Below, piece by piece: positions 9,418 through 16,781 of a stretch of DNA of 64,000 nt. Position 1 is the first letter of the stretch. Every line of letters starts with the position of its first letter. The position numbers and the translations under genes are program-made. The notes under the pieces were generated by a model. It saw only the letters and a list, made by a program, of their open reading frames with translations, was not told where the DNA came from and did not search any database. The DNA is from Pseudomonadota bacterium (GTDB lineage Bacteria; Pseudomonadota; Alphaproteobacteria; Micropepsales; Micropepsaceae): contig JAFEEQ010000009.1 of the NCBI GenBank assembly GCA_018241025.1, positions 72,065-136,064 on the forward strand. The letters run 5' to 3'.

Positions 9418-9848
9418 CGGGTTTGACGCTGGCGGCGGAGGATGCTGCCGATCTGGAGGTGATTTCGGCGCGCTTGCAGGATGCGGTCGCGCAGATGAAG
9501 GACCTCGTCTATCTGCCGAAGAAGCGCCGCTTCGCTGCCATCTTCAACCGTTTCCAATGGGAAGCGGATACAAAGAAGGGCGATCTGCGCGTCCGCTCGG
9601 GTCTGCATTTCGAGGGCGTCCTTTCGGTCAAATCGCACAAGCTGAAGCGCGGCGCGCCCGACGCGGTCGTCTCGCTGCTGGCAATCAAGTTCGAATCCAA
9701 AGGCGGAGAGGATCCAGGCGGCACGGTCGAACTGGTCTTCGCCGGCGGCGGTGCGTTGCGCCTCGAGGTCGAAGTCATCGACGCCAGCCTGACCGACATG
9801 GGCGGCGTCTGGGCGGCACGCGGCCGCCCGCAGCACGAAGACAGCTGA
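9414..9848 (+). CDS. DUF2948 family protein
   Basis: A 144-residue small protein of the DUF2948 family, recognised from [29 protein letters not shown] at the start, the FNRFQWE motif and its position between murA and hisD. This placement is widespread in Alphaproteobacteria. There is no known activity, no membrane segment and no signal peptide. It overlaps murA by 4 bp and is followed one base later by hisD, so it belongs to a tight operon. Confidence 0.8.
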   Translation: MTGLTLAAEDAADLEVISARLQDAVAQMKDLVYLPKKRRFAAIFNRFQWEADTKKGDLRVRSGLHFEGVLSVKSHKLKRGAPDAVVSLLAIKFESKGGEDPGGTVELVFAGGGALRLEVEVIDASLTDMGGVWAARGRPQHEDS

Positions 9849-9849
9849 C

Positions 9850-11148
9850 ATGGCGCGCCGTCTCGACAGCAGCGCGCCGGACTTCGCGGGCGCCTTCGAT
9901 GCCTTGCTCAACGCCAAGCGGGAGGAGGAAGAGGATGTGGCGCTGGCCGTGCGCGGCATCATCGCCGATGTCCGCAAACGCGGCGACGACGCACTTGTCG
10001 ATCTGAGCAACAAATTCGACAAGGCGAACGTCACCGCCGCCACGCTTCGCCTTTCGCAATCCGAAATCGACGCCGCCGAAGCGCAATGCCCGAAAGCCGC
10101 GCTCGATGCGCTCGCCGTCGCCGCGTTGCGCATCGAGAGCTATCACCGCAAGCAGCTGCCGAAAGACGAATGGTTCACCGATGCCATCGGTGCGAACCTC
10201 GGCTGGCGTTGGACGCCGCTCGACAGCGTCGGGATCTACGTTCCCGGCGGCACGGCTTCCTATCCCAGTTCTGTCCTGATGAACGCGATTCCCGCGCGCG
10301 TCGCGGGTGTCGGACGCATCGTCATGGTCACGCCGGCCAGCGGCGGCAAGATCAATTCGCTCGTTCTCGCCGCCGCCAAGCTTGCCGGCGTGAGCGAGAT
10401 TTACCGCGTCGGCGGCGCCCAGGCTGTCGCTGCGCTCGCCTATGGCACCGCGTCCATCGCGCCCGCCGACAAGATCGTTGGCCCCGGCAACGCCTATGTC
10501 GCTGCCGCCAAGCGCGAGGTCTTCGGCAAGGTCGGCATCGACTCCGTCGCCGGCCCCTCCGAGATCCTCGTCGTCGCCGACGCCGCCAACGATCCCGACT
10601 GGATCGCCGCTGACCTTCTCAGCCAGGCAGAACACGACGTCTCCTCGCAAAGCATCCTCATCACCGACGACACGGCCTTCGCCGCGAAGGTCGAAGCCGC
10701 AGTCGAGGCACGCTTGAAGCTCCTGCCGCGCGAAGCCATCGCGCGCTCCAGTTGGAACGCCTATGGCGCCGTGATCGTCGTCGCCAGGCTCGAAGACGCC
10801 GCGCCCCTGGTCGACGCTATCGCCGCCGAGCATCTCGAGATCGCCACCGCCGACCCGCACGCCTTCGCCGCGAAGGTCCGCCACGCCGGCGCGATCTTCC
10901 TCGGCCGCCACACGCCCGAAGCGATGGGCGACTACATCGCCGGCCCGAACCATGTGTTGCCGACCTCGCGCACCGCGCGGTTCTCCTCGGGCCTCTCGGT
11001 GCTCGACTTCATGAAACGCACGACGCTGCTCGAGATGACACCCGGCGCCATCGCCCAGATCGGTCCCGACGCAATCGCGCTGGCCGAGGCCGAAGGCCTC
11101 GATGCCCATGCCCGCTCCATCGCGGCGCGGCTCAACGCGGCCCGCTGA
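9850..11148 (+). CDS. hisD: Histidinol dehydrogenase
   Basis: A 432-residue cytosolic, zinc-dependent enzyme that oxidises L-histidinol to L-histidine in two NAD-linked steps. Motifs seen are [43 protein letters not shown], the zinc pair in LSQAEHD (Gln, His) and the C-terminal EGLDAHARS His. The length is normal. It starts one base after the DUF2948 gene. No other his genes are in the window, so it is separated from the main histidine genes, as in many alphaproteobacteria. Confidence 0.97.
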   Translation: MARRLDSSAPDFAGAFDALLNAKREEEEDVALAVRGIIADVRKRGDDALVDLSNKFDKANVTAATLRLSQSEIDAAEAQCPKAALDALAVAALRIESYHRKQLPKDEWFTDAIGANLGWRWTPLDSVGIYVPGGTASYPSSVLMNAIPARVAGVGRIVMVTPASGGKINSLVLAAAKLAGVSEIYRVGGAQAVAALAYGTASIAPADKIVGPGNAYVAAAKREVFGKVGIDSVAGPSEILVVADAANDPDWIAADLLSQAEHDVSSQSILITDDTAFAAKVEAAVEARLKLLPREAIARSSWNAYGAVIVVARLEDAAPLVDAIAAEHLEIATADPHAFAAKVRHAGAIFLGRHTPEAMGDYIAGPNHVLPTSRTARFSSGLSVLDFMKRTTLLEMTPGAIAQIGPDAIALAEAEGLDAHARSIAARLNAAR

Positions 11149-11152
11149 TCCG

Positions 11153-11626
11153 ATGGCGGGGGACTTCCGCATCGTCGATATCGTGCTGGACGAAAGCTCC
11201 ATCGTCCGGCGCACGCGCGAGATCGAGCAGGAACGCGACATCGCGATCTACGACATCAAGGAGGAGAACAGCTTCAAGCCCGAAGGCTCGCATGGCGGCC
11301 CCTACAAGCTCGTGCTCGGCATTGAGGACAACAGGCTCACCTTCGACATTCAGCTCGAAGACGGCTCGCCGCACGGCAAGATCATGCTGTCGCTGACGCC
11401 CTTCCGCCGCGTTGTGAAGGACTACTTCCTGATCTGCGACAGCTACTTCAAGGCGATCCGCACCGCGCCGCCCTCGCAGATCGAGGCGCTCGACATGGGC
11501 CGCCGCGGCCTCCACAACGAAGGTTCGGATCTGCTGCAGGAGCGCCTCAAGGGCAAGGTCGAGCTCGACCACGACACCGCGCGGCGGCTGTTCACGCTCA
11601 TCTGCGTCCTGCACATGAAGGGCTGA
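11153..11626 (+). CDS. UPF0262 family protein
   Basis: A 157-residue cytosolic protein of the UPF0262 family, recognised from the N-terminal [20 protein letters not shown] region and the block [17 protein letters not shown]. The family is almost restricted to Alphaproteobacteria and regularly follows hisD. The function is unknown. ATG 11153 gives the family N-terminus; the longer in-frame start at 11102 would overlap hisD. The next gene starts 6 bases after the stop. Confidence 0.85.
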   Translation: MAGDFRIVDIVLDESSIVRRTREIEQERDIAIYDIKEENSFKPEGSHGGPYKLVLGIEDNRLTFDIQLEDGSPHGKIMLSLTPFRRVVKDYFLICDSYFKAIRTAPPSQIEALDMGRRGLHNEGSDLLQERLKGKVELDHDTARRLFTLICVLHMKG

Positions 11627-11632
11627 GCGGCC

Positions 11633-12094
11633 ATGCGGGGCCCGAACGGCGAGGAGCTTCCGGGAGCGGTTCTGTTCGCCTGCACCATGAATTCGGTGCG
11701 CAGCGTGATGGCTTTCTCCATCATGAAGCATCTCTACGGCAAGTTCGTTTACGTCGACGCCGCCGGCGTGCGCGCCGGCGAGCTCGATCCGATGGCCGTC
11801 GAGGTGATGGACGAGATCGGCATCGAGGTCGCGAAGTACAAACCGAAGACCTTCGACGACATGGAGGATTCGACCATGTTCGACCTCTGCATCACGCTGT
11901 CGCCGGAGGCGCAGCACCGCGCCGTCGATCTCGCCCATACCAGCGCCATCGATATCGAATACTGGCCGACCCACGACCCGACCCTGGTGGAAGGCAACCG
12001 CGAGCAGCGCCTCGACGCCTACCGCGCGGTGCGGGACGGGATCATGCAAAAGATCAAGGATCGGTTCGCGGCAGAGCAGGCGAGCGATACCTGA
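11633..12094 (+). CDS. Low-molecular-weight protein tyrosine phosphatase family protein
   Basis: A 153-residue protein with the catalytic loop Cys17-TMNSV-Arg23-Ser (CX5RS) close to the N-terminus and a general-acid Asp in YWPTHDP. This places it in the LMW-PTP/arsenate-reductase fold. It should be a small cytosolic phosphatase; the partner is unknown. It lies 6 bp downstream of the UPF0262 gene in the conserved hisD-to-infA stretch. It is convergent with the following membrane-protein gene. Confidence 0.8.
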   Translation: MRGPNGEELPGAVLFACTMNSVRSVMAFSIMKHLYGKFVYVDAAGVRAGELDPMAVEVMDEIGIEVAKYKPKTFDDMEDSTMFDLCITLSPEAQHRAVDLAHTSAIDIEYWPTHDPTLVEGNREQRLDAYRAVRDGIMQKIKDRFAAEQASDT

Positions 12095-12097
12095 GGG

Positions 12098-12841
12098 TCA
12101 GTAGCGTGTGAACGCGAAGATGCCGGGGGCGATGGATGCCCAGCCGCGGCTGGTCGCAAACACGGGCTCGATGAAGTGGATCGTCAGCATGATTGCGGCA
12201 GCCCACAGGGTCGCCGGATGGATACGGCCGAAGCAGCGCCGATCATGGAGGGCAAGCGGGACCAGGAAGAGGTCGGCAAGAATGTTGGGGCCAAAATCGG
12301 TGAAGGGCGGAAAAGACGGGAAGGGAAGGAACCAGCGCGAGATGGCCGGCCCGACGAGGCAGAGCGCAGCCGCATAGGTGAAGCGGCGGTGCCACTCCAA
12401 GCCTCGCGTGACATTGGCGATGGACGCCGTCATGAAGGCCGCGAACAGGCCGATATCCACCAGGTTGTAGAGCGTGAACTCGAAGGGGCGCGGCGCATTC
12501 GTGTCGAGGCGGTGTTGGGCAGCGGCAAGCGCCGCTGCCAGCCCGAGCGGGATCATCAGCGCCGAAAGCGCGACGCCCGCCAGGCCGATCTCGCGGTGTA
12601 GGGCGGTGCGTCCGGTCGCCGCGAGGTGAGTCTGCCAGACATAGAGGAACATCCAGCCGAAAAAGGCCGCGCCATGGACGTGGAACAGCAGGCCGAATTG
12701 GCGCGATCCGGTGATCAGGGGGCCGTAATAGGTAAGCGGAAAACTGAAAAGCACCGCGGCGAGCATCGCCAGCGCCGAATTGGCGAAGAATCGCCCTCGC
12801 CTGGCCTGCACGCGCGGCGGTGCCAATGTTGCACCGGACAT
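12098..12841 (-). CDS. Multi-pass membrane protein of unknown function
   Basis: A 247-residue protein with about six to seven hydrophobic helices, including ALAMLAAVLFSFPLTYYGPL, FHVHGAAFFGWMFLYVW, EIGLAGVALSALMIPLGLAA, and helices around YNLVDIGLFAAF and LWAAAIMLTIHFIEPVF. Scattered His residues (HVHG, HLAAT, HRRFTY) hint at metal or haem, but no named family is recognised. ATG 12841 is preferred over the more upstream start, whose extra 37 residues are basic and poorly plausible. It runs against its neighbours and separates the phosphatase from infA. Confidence 0.65.
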   Translation of the reverse strand: MSGATLAPPRVQARRGRFFANSALAMLAAVLFSFPLTYYGPLITGSRQFGLLFHVHGAAFFGWMFLYVWQTHLAATGRTALHREIGLAGVALSALMIPLGLAAALAAAQHRLDTNAPRPFEFTLYNLVDIGLFAAFMTASIANVTRGLEWHRRFTYAAALCLVGPAISRWFLPFPSFPPFTDFGPNILADLFLVPLALHDRRCFGRIHPATLWAAAIMLTIHFIEPVFATSRGWASIAPGIFAFTRY

Positions 12842-12983
12842 CGCTCGCCCCCCAAATCGCAGCCGACGCCAACAGAAGGGGCTGCGCCTCCAGGTATCGC
12901 GAAAATCCGGCCGGGTCCAGAAAACCTTGCTTTTCCCCCTTTTCGATGGCATCTCCTCGGCCTGCTAAGCCCCAAGAGGACGA

Positions 12984-13202
12984 ATGGCGAAGGAAGAACA
13001 ACTGGAATTCGAGGGCACGGTTGCCGAGCGCCTGCCGAACGCGACCTTCCTGGTCACGCTGCAGAACGGCCACCAGATCATCGCCCACACCGCCGGCAAG
13101 ATGCGCAAGAACCGCATCAGCGTGCTGACCGGCGACAAGGTCATGGTGGAGATGACGCCTTATGACCTCACCAAGGGGCGCATCACCTATCGCTTCAAAT
13201 AG
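12984..13202 (+). CDS. infA: Translation initiation factor IF-1
   Basis: A 72-residue OB-fold protein that matches IF-1 over its whole length: [19 protein letters not shown], then [39 protein letters not shown], and ITYRFK at the end. IF-1 binds the 30S A site during initiation. An AGAGGACGA purine-rich site precedes the ATG. The next gene, maf, starts inside infA, which couples the two. Confidence 0.98.
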   Translation: MAKEEQLEFEGTVAERLPNATFLVTLQNGHQIIAHTAGKMRKNRISVLTGDKVMVEMTPYDLTKGRITYRFK

Positions 13203-13770
13203 CCGCCTCGTTCTCGCCAGCGAGAGCCCGCGCCGCAAGGCGCTGCTGGCCCAGGCGGGGATCGCGCCGGACGAGATCCGTCCTGCCAACATCGACGAAT
13301 CCATCCACAGGAACGAACAGCCCCGTCCCTACGCGCTGCGTCTGGCGTCGGCCAAGGCGGCTGTCGTTGCGGAAGGCGCCCCCGATGCGCTCATCCTCGC
13401 CGCCGATACCGTGGTCGCGCTCGGCCGCCGCGTCCTGCCCAAAGCCGACAGGGCCGAGATCGTCCAGGAATGTCTCGAACGCCTCTCCGGTCGCGCCCAC
13501 CGCGTCATGACCGCGATTGCCGTCGCAACGCCGGGCGGAAAAATCCGCACACGGATTGTCGAGACCCGGTTGATCTTCGATCGCCTCGACGACGCACGCA
13601 TCGCGGACTATGTGCGCTGCGGCGAAGGTCTCGGCAAAGCCGGCGGCTATGCGGTGCAGGGCAGGGCCGAAACATTCGTTCGCCACATCGCCGGATCTTA
13701 TTCCAATGTGGTCGGGCTGCCCTTACGCGAGACCATCTCTCTCCTTCGGGGATGCGGATATCCGTGCTAG
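13162..13770 (+). CDS. maf: Maf family nucleoside triphosphate pyrophosphatase
   Basis: A 202-residue Maf house-cleaning enzyme that hydrolyses non-canonical or methylated NTPs to NMP and PPi. [20 protein letters not shown] is the family N-terminal motif; [11 protein letters not shown] holds the catalytic Asp, and [15 protein letters not shown] is the second signature. The only usable start before that motif is the ATG at 13162. This overlaps the end of infA by 41 bp and adds about 14 residues before the fold. The infA-maf-rng-yacG order is conserved in Alphaproteobacteria. Confidence 0.92.
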   Translation: MTSPRGASPIASNSRLVLASESPRRKALLAQAGIAPDEIRPANIDESIHRNEQPRPYALRLASAKAAVVAEGAPDALILAADTVVALGRRVLPKADRAEIVQECLERLSGRAHRVMTAIAVATPGGKIRTRIVETRLIFDRLDDARIADYVRCGEGLGKAGGYAVQGRAETFVRHIAGSYSNVVGLPLRETISLLRGCGYPC

Positions 13771-13802
13771 CGTAAATTCGTCGCTATCGCCTGAGCACCC
13801 GA

Positions 13803-15320
13803 ATGCAGAAGGACGTCCTGATCAATGCAGGGGCGGGTGAAATCCGCGTAGCCGTCGTCGAAGACGGCCGCCTGCAGGACCTGATGATCGAGCGCACCAT
13901 CGGCCTCGACGACGGCCCGCGCCGCAAGACCGACGGCCGCAGCGGTCACAGCATCATCGGCAACATCATGCTCGGCCGGGTCCAGCGCGTGCTGCCCGGC
14001 ATGCAGGCGGCCTTCGTCGATGTCGGACTCGAACGCGCGGGATTTCTAGGCGCCCGCGAAGCGCGCTGCCTCGCCGATCTTCCCGGCTACGACGAAGAGC
14101 GCACGCCGAAGATTTCCGAATGCGTCCATGAGGGCGAGGAGATCCTCGTCCAGGTGGTGAAGGACCCGATCGGCGACAAGGGCGCGCGGCTTTCCGCGAA
14201 CATCACCATCCCGGGCCGCCTCGCCGTGCTCGTCCCCAACACGCCCGGCGTCGCGCTTTCGCGCCGCATCGAGGAAGACGGCGAGCGCGACCGCATGCTG
14301 GCCCTGGGCGAGCAGATGATCGCCGAAGGCGGCGACAGGCTGGTGCCCGGCGCCGGCTACATCCTGCGCACCGCCGCCATCGAAGCGACCATCGCCGATC
14401 TCAAGGAAGACGCCGAACGCCTCGCAGAAGCCTGGCGCCCGGTTCTCGCGCGCCGTCAGCAGGCGCGCGCGCCGGCAACGCTCTATCACGACCTCGACCC
14501 GGTCGAGCGCACCATGCGCGACACAGTGCGCAGCCACACCAGCCGTGTCGTGGTCGACGACGCGGCCGCCTATGAAGCCGCGCGTGCCTATTGCCGCCGC
14601 GCCATGCCGGAAGCCGAGGACAAGGTCGAGCTCTTCACCGGTCCGGGCGCGCTGTTCGATGCCATCGAGGACGAAATCGCCCAGCTCACCGTCCCGAAGG
14701 TCCCGCTGCCCTCCGGCGGCTGGATCACCGTCGAGGGCACCGAAGCGCTCACCGCGGTCGACGTGAACTCCGGAAGCTTCACCGCCTCCACCGGCCTCGA
14801 AGAAACCAGCCTGCGCGTCAATCTCGAAGCCGCCGACGAGATCGGCCGCCAGGTCCGCCTGCGCGGCATCGGCGGGCTGATCGTCGTCGATTTCATCCAT
14901 CTCGGCCAGGCGGCGAATATCGAGAAGGTGCTCGACACGCTCGCCGAAAGTCTCTCGAAGGATCACACGCCCACCCAGATCTCGCCGATGTCGGAATTCG
15001 GCCTGGTCGAGATCACCCGCAAGCGCGTGCGCGATCCGCTGGTCAAGCTGATGAGCGAGTGCTGCCGCTCCTGCAACGGCCATGGCCGCAAGCGCACCAA
15101 GGAAAGCGTCGCGCTCGAGATCATCCGCAGCATCGAGCAAGCCGCTGCCGCCGCGCCCGGCAAGCCGATCGCCGTGCGCGCCTCCGCCGAAGTCGTGCGC
15201 TGGCTCGACGATCACGGCGAGGAAATCCGCAACGCGCTCGCGCGCCGCGGCGCCACCCGCGTCGCGTTCGAGGCCAACGATGCCTTCGCCCGCGAGGGAT
15301 TCGATGTCACAACCCTCTAG
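13803..15320 (+). CDS. rng: Ribonuclease G / Rne-Rng family endoribonuclease
   Basis: A 505-residue RNase G-type enzyme. The N-terminal S1-like domain includes NIMLGRVQRVLPGMQAAFVD and GFLGA. The RNase H-like and DNase I-like core carries TAVDVNSG and GLIVVDFIH, with the Asp residues that bind Mg. The linker CCRSCNGHGRK supplies the zinc-link cysteines. RNase G processes the 16S rRNA 5' end and turns over mRNAs. It lacks the long C-terminal scaffold of RNase E. It overlaps yacG by 17 bp. Confidence 0.93.
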   Translation: MQKDVLINAGAGEIRVAVVEDGRLQDLMIERTIGLDDGPRRKTDGRSGHSIIGNIMLGRVQRVLPGMQAAFVDVGLERAGFLGAREARCLADLPGYDEERTPKISECVHEGEEILVQVVKDPIGDKGARLSANITIPGRLAVLVPNTPGVALSRRIEEDGERDRMLALGEQMIAEGGDRLVPGAGYILRTAAIEATIADLKEDAERLAEAWRPVLARRQQARAPATLYHDLDPVERTMRDTVRSHTSRVVVDDAAAYEAARAYCRRAMPEAEDKVELFTGPGALFDAIEDEIAQLTVPKVPLPSGGWITVEGTEALTAVDVNSGSFTASTGLEETSLRVNLEAADEIGRQVRLRGIGGLIVVDFIHLGQAANIEKVLDTLAESLSKDHTPTQISPMSEFGLVEITRKRVRDPLVKLMSECCRSCNGHGRKRTKESVALEIIRSIEQAAAAAPGKPIAVRASAEVVRWLDDHGEEIRNALARRGATRVAFEANDAFAREGFDVTTL

Positions 15321-15498
15321 CGTCAGCGCCTGTCCGGTCTGCGGCCGCCCGCGCGATGTGAAGCTGCGTCCGTTTTGCTCGAAGCGCTGCGCGGATATCG
15401 ACCTCGCCAAGTGGCTGCGGGGCGAATACGCCATCCCGGGCGCCCCGCCGGGCGAAGAGGGGGCCCCGGACGACGGCGAACCCTCTGAATTCCATTGA
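15304..15498 (+). CDS. yacG: DNA gyrase inhibitor YacG (zinc protein)
   Basis: A 64-residue protein with the C-X2-C-X11-C-X3-C zinc knuckle (Cys10, Cys13, Cys25, Cys29) followed by CADIDLAKWLRGEYAIPG, the YacG signature. The acidic tail (PGEEGAPDDGEPSEF) is usual. In E. coli YacG binds GyrB and inhibits gyrase. The ATG at 15304 overlaps the end of rng, so the pair is translationally coupled. It ends 58 bp before tRNA-Phe. Confidence 0.92.
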   Translation: MSQPSSVSACPVCGRPRDVKLRPFCSKRCADIDLAKWLRGEYAIPGAPPGEEGAPDDGEPSEFH

Positions 15499-15556
15499 CA
15501 AATCCCCTCTGGACAGCGCCCCCGCCGTCGCCTAGAAAACCCGGCCCTTCGGGTAG

Positions 15557-15632
15557 GCCCGGGTAGCTCAGTTGGTAGAGCAGCGGATTGAAAATCCGCG
15601 TGTCGGCAGTTCAATTCTGTCCCCGGGCACCA
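15557..15632 (+). tRNA. tRNA-Phe (anticodon GAA)
   Basis: 76 bases with an encoded CCA. The acceptor GCCCGGG pairs with CCCGGGC, and the D-arm carries AGCTCAGTTGGTAGAGC. The anticodon stem GCGGA/TCCGC encloses TTGAAAA (anticodon GAA), and the T-loop is TTCAATT. A palindromic sequence (CCTTCGCTCGCGAAGCGAGG, about 15633-15653) follows directly and may end the transcript. Confidence 0.96.
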
Positions 15633-15782
15633 TCCTTCGCTCGCGAAGCGAGGGACGGATGTCGCGCCGTAGCCTCAAAGGGGCAAAGGCGGACCGGTTG
15701 CCGCGAGCCACGGCTCGACAGGCCGGTCGCTCAATCCCATCCGAACACGCTAGACTCAAAATCGCCCAAGGCCGGTCTCGCG

Positions 15783-16712
15783 ATGCGCATTCTCACTGTT
15801 ACGCTGAACCCCGCGATCGATGTCTCGGCTTCCGTCCCCGAGATCGTTCCGCAACACAAGCTGCGCTGCCACGATCTGCGCCGCGATCCGGGCGGCGGCG
15901 GGATCAATGTGGCCCGCGTTCTTCACGGCCTCGGCGCGGATGTGCACGCGCTGTTCGCTGCCGGCGGCCCATTGGGTGCGTTGCTGACGCGGCAAATGAC
16001 GGCCGAGGGTGTTGGCCACACCGCCGTCCCGATTTCCGGCGATACGCGTGAAGACTTCACCGTCACCAGCGCAGCCGACGGCTTGCAATACCGCTTCGTG
16101 CTGCCCGGACCGGTCCTTGCGTCGCAGGAATTCGAAACGGTGATCGCCGCTGTCGGCAGCAGCGGTGCGGAATTCGTCGTCGCCAGCGGCAGCCTCCCGC
16201 CCGGCGCGCCGCCCGACGCCTATCGCCGCCTGCGCGCCGCGTTGCCCGCAGACTGCTTCTTCGCCCTCGACACCTCGGGCGCTGCGCTCGCCGCGTCGCT
16301 CGGTCCGGGCGTGAGTCTGATCAAGCCGAGCCGGCGCGAACTGGCGGAATTGCTCGGTGAGCCGCTTCCCGACCGCGGCGCTTGCGTCGCGGCGGCGCGC
16401 CGTCTTGTGGCGGCAGGCGGCGCGGAGAGCGTCGCAGTCAGTCTCGGGGAAGACGGCGCGCTTTTTGTCGGACGCGACTTCGCTTGCGATGCGCGTGCGC
16501 CGCAAGTCGTGCCGAAGAGCACGGTTGGCGCCGGCGATAGCTTCCTTGCGGCGCTCGTCTTTGCCATCGCAAATCGGGCTGCGCCTGACGTCGCCCTGCG
16601 CCACGCAGTCGCCGCAGGCACGGCTGCTCTGTTGGCGCCAGGGACGGCGCTCGCGCATGCCGCGGATATTGCACGCTTGGAGTCGGGTGTGATCGTAGGA
16701 CCTGCAGACTGA
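15783..16712 (+). CDS. PfkB-family hexose-phosphate kinase (1-phosphofructokinase/Pfk-2 like)
   Basis: A 309-residue ribokinase-fold protein. It shows TVTLNPAIDVSASVPEI at the N-terminus, DPGGGGINVARVLHGLG for sugar-phosphate binding, the block SGSLPPG, and STVGAGDSFLAALVF with the catalytic Asp of the GAGD anion hole. The pattern is that of fructose-1-phosphate, tagatose-6-phosphate or 6-phosphofructokinase-2 enzymes; the exact substrate cannot be settled here. No PTS gene is adjacent, which argues for a Pfk-2-like role. ATG 15783 gives the family N-terminus. Confidence 0.85.
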   Translation: MRILTVTLNPAIDVSASVPEIVPQHKLRCHDLRRDPGGGGINVARVLHGLGADVHALFAAGGPLGALLTRQMTAEGVGHTAVPISGDTREDFTVTSAADGLQYRFVLPGPVLASQEFETVIAAVGSSGAEFVVASGSLPPGAPPDAYRRLRAALPADCFFALDTSGAALAASLGPGVSLIKPSRRELAELLGEPLPDRGACVAAARRLVAAGGAESVAVSLGEDGALFVGRDFACDARAPQVVPKSTVGAGDSFLAALVFAIANRAAPDVALRHAVAAGTAALLAPGTALAHAADIARLESGVIVGPAD

Positions 16713-16781
16713 CGCAGGATCGCTGCATCTTCGCCGCTGGATATGGCGGCCGGCGCAGGCGAAGCGCGCCGGCCGTATGGC

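Noticed and set aside
14046..15614. Minus-strand ORF of 522 codons opposite rng and yacG
   Set aside because: Shadow frame across two real genes and a tRNA gene.
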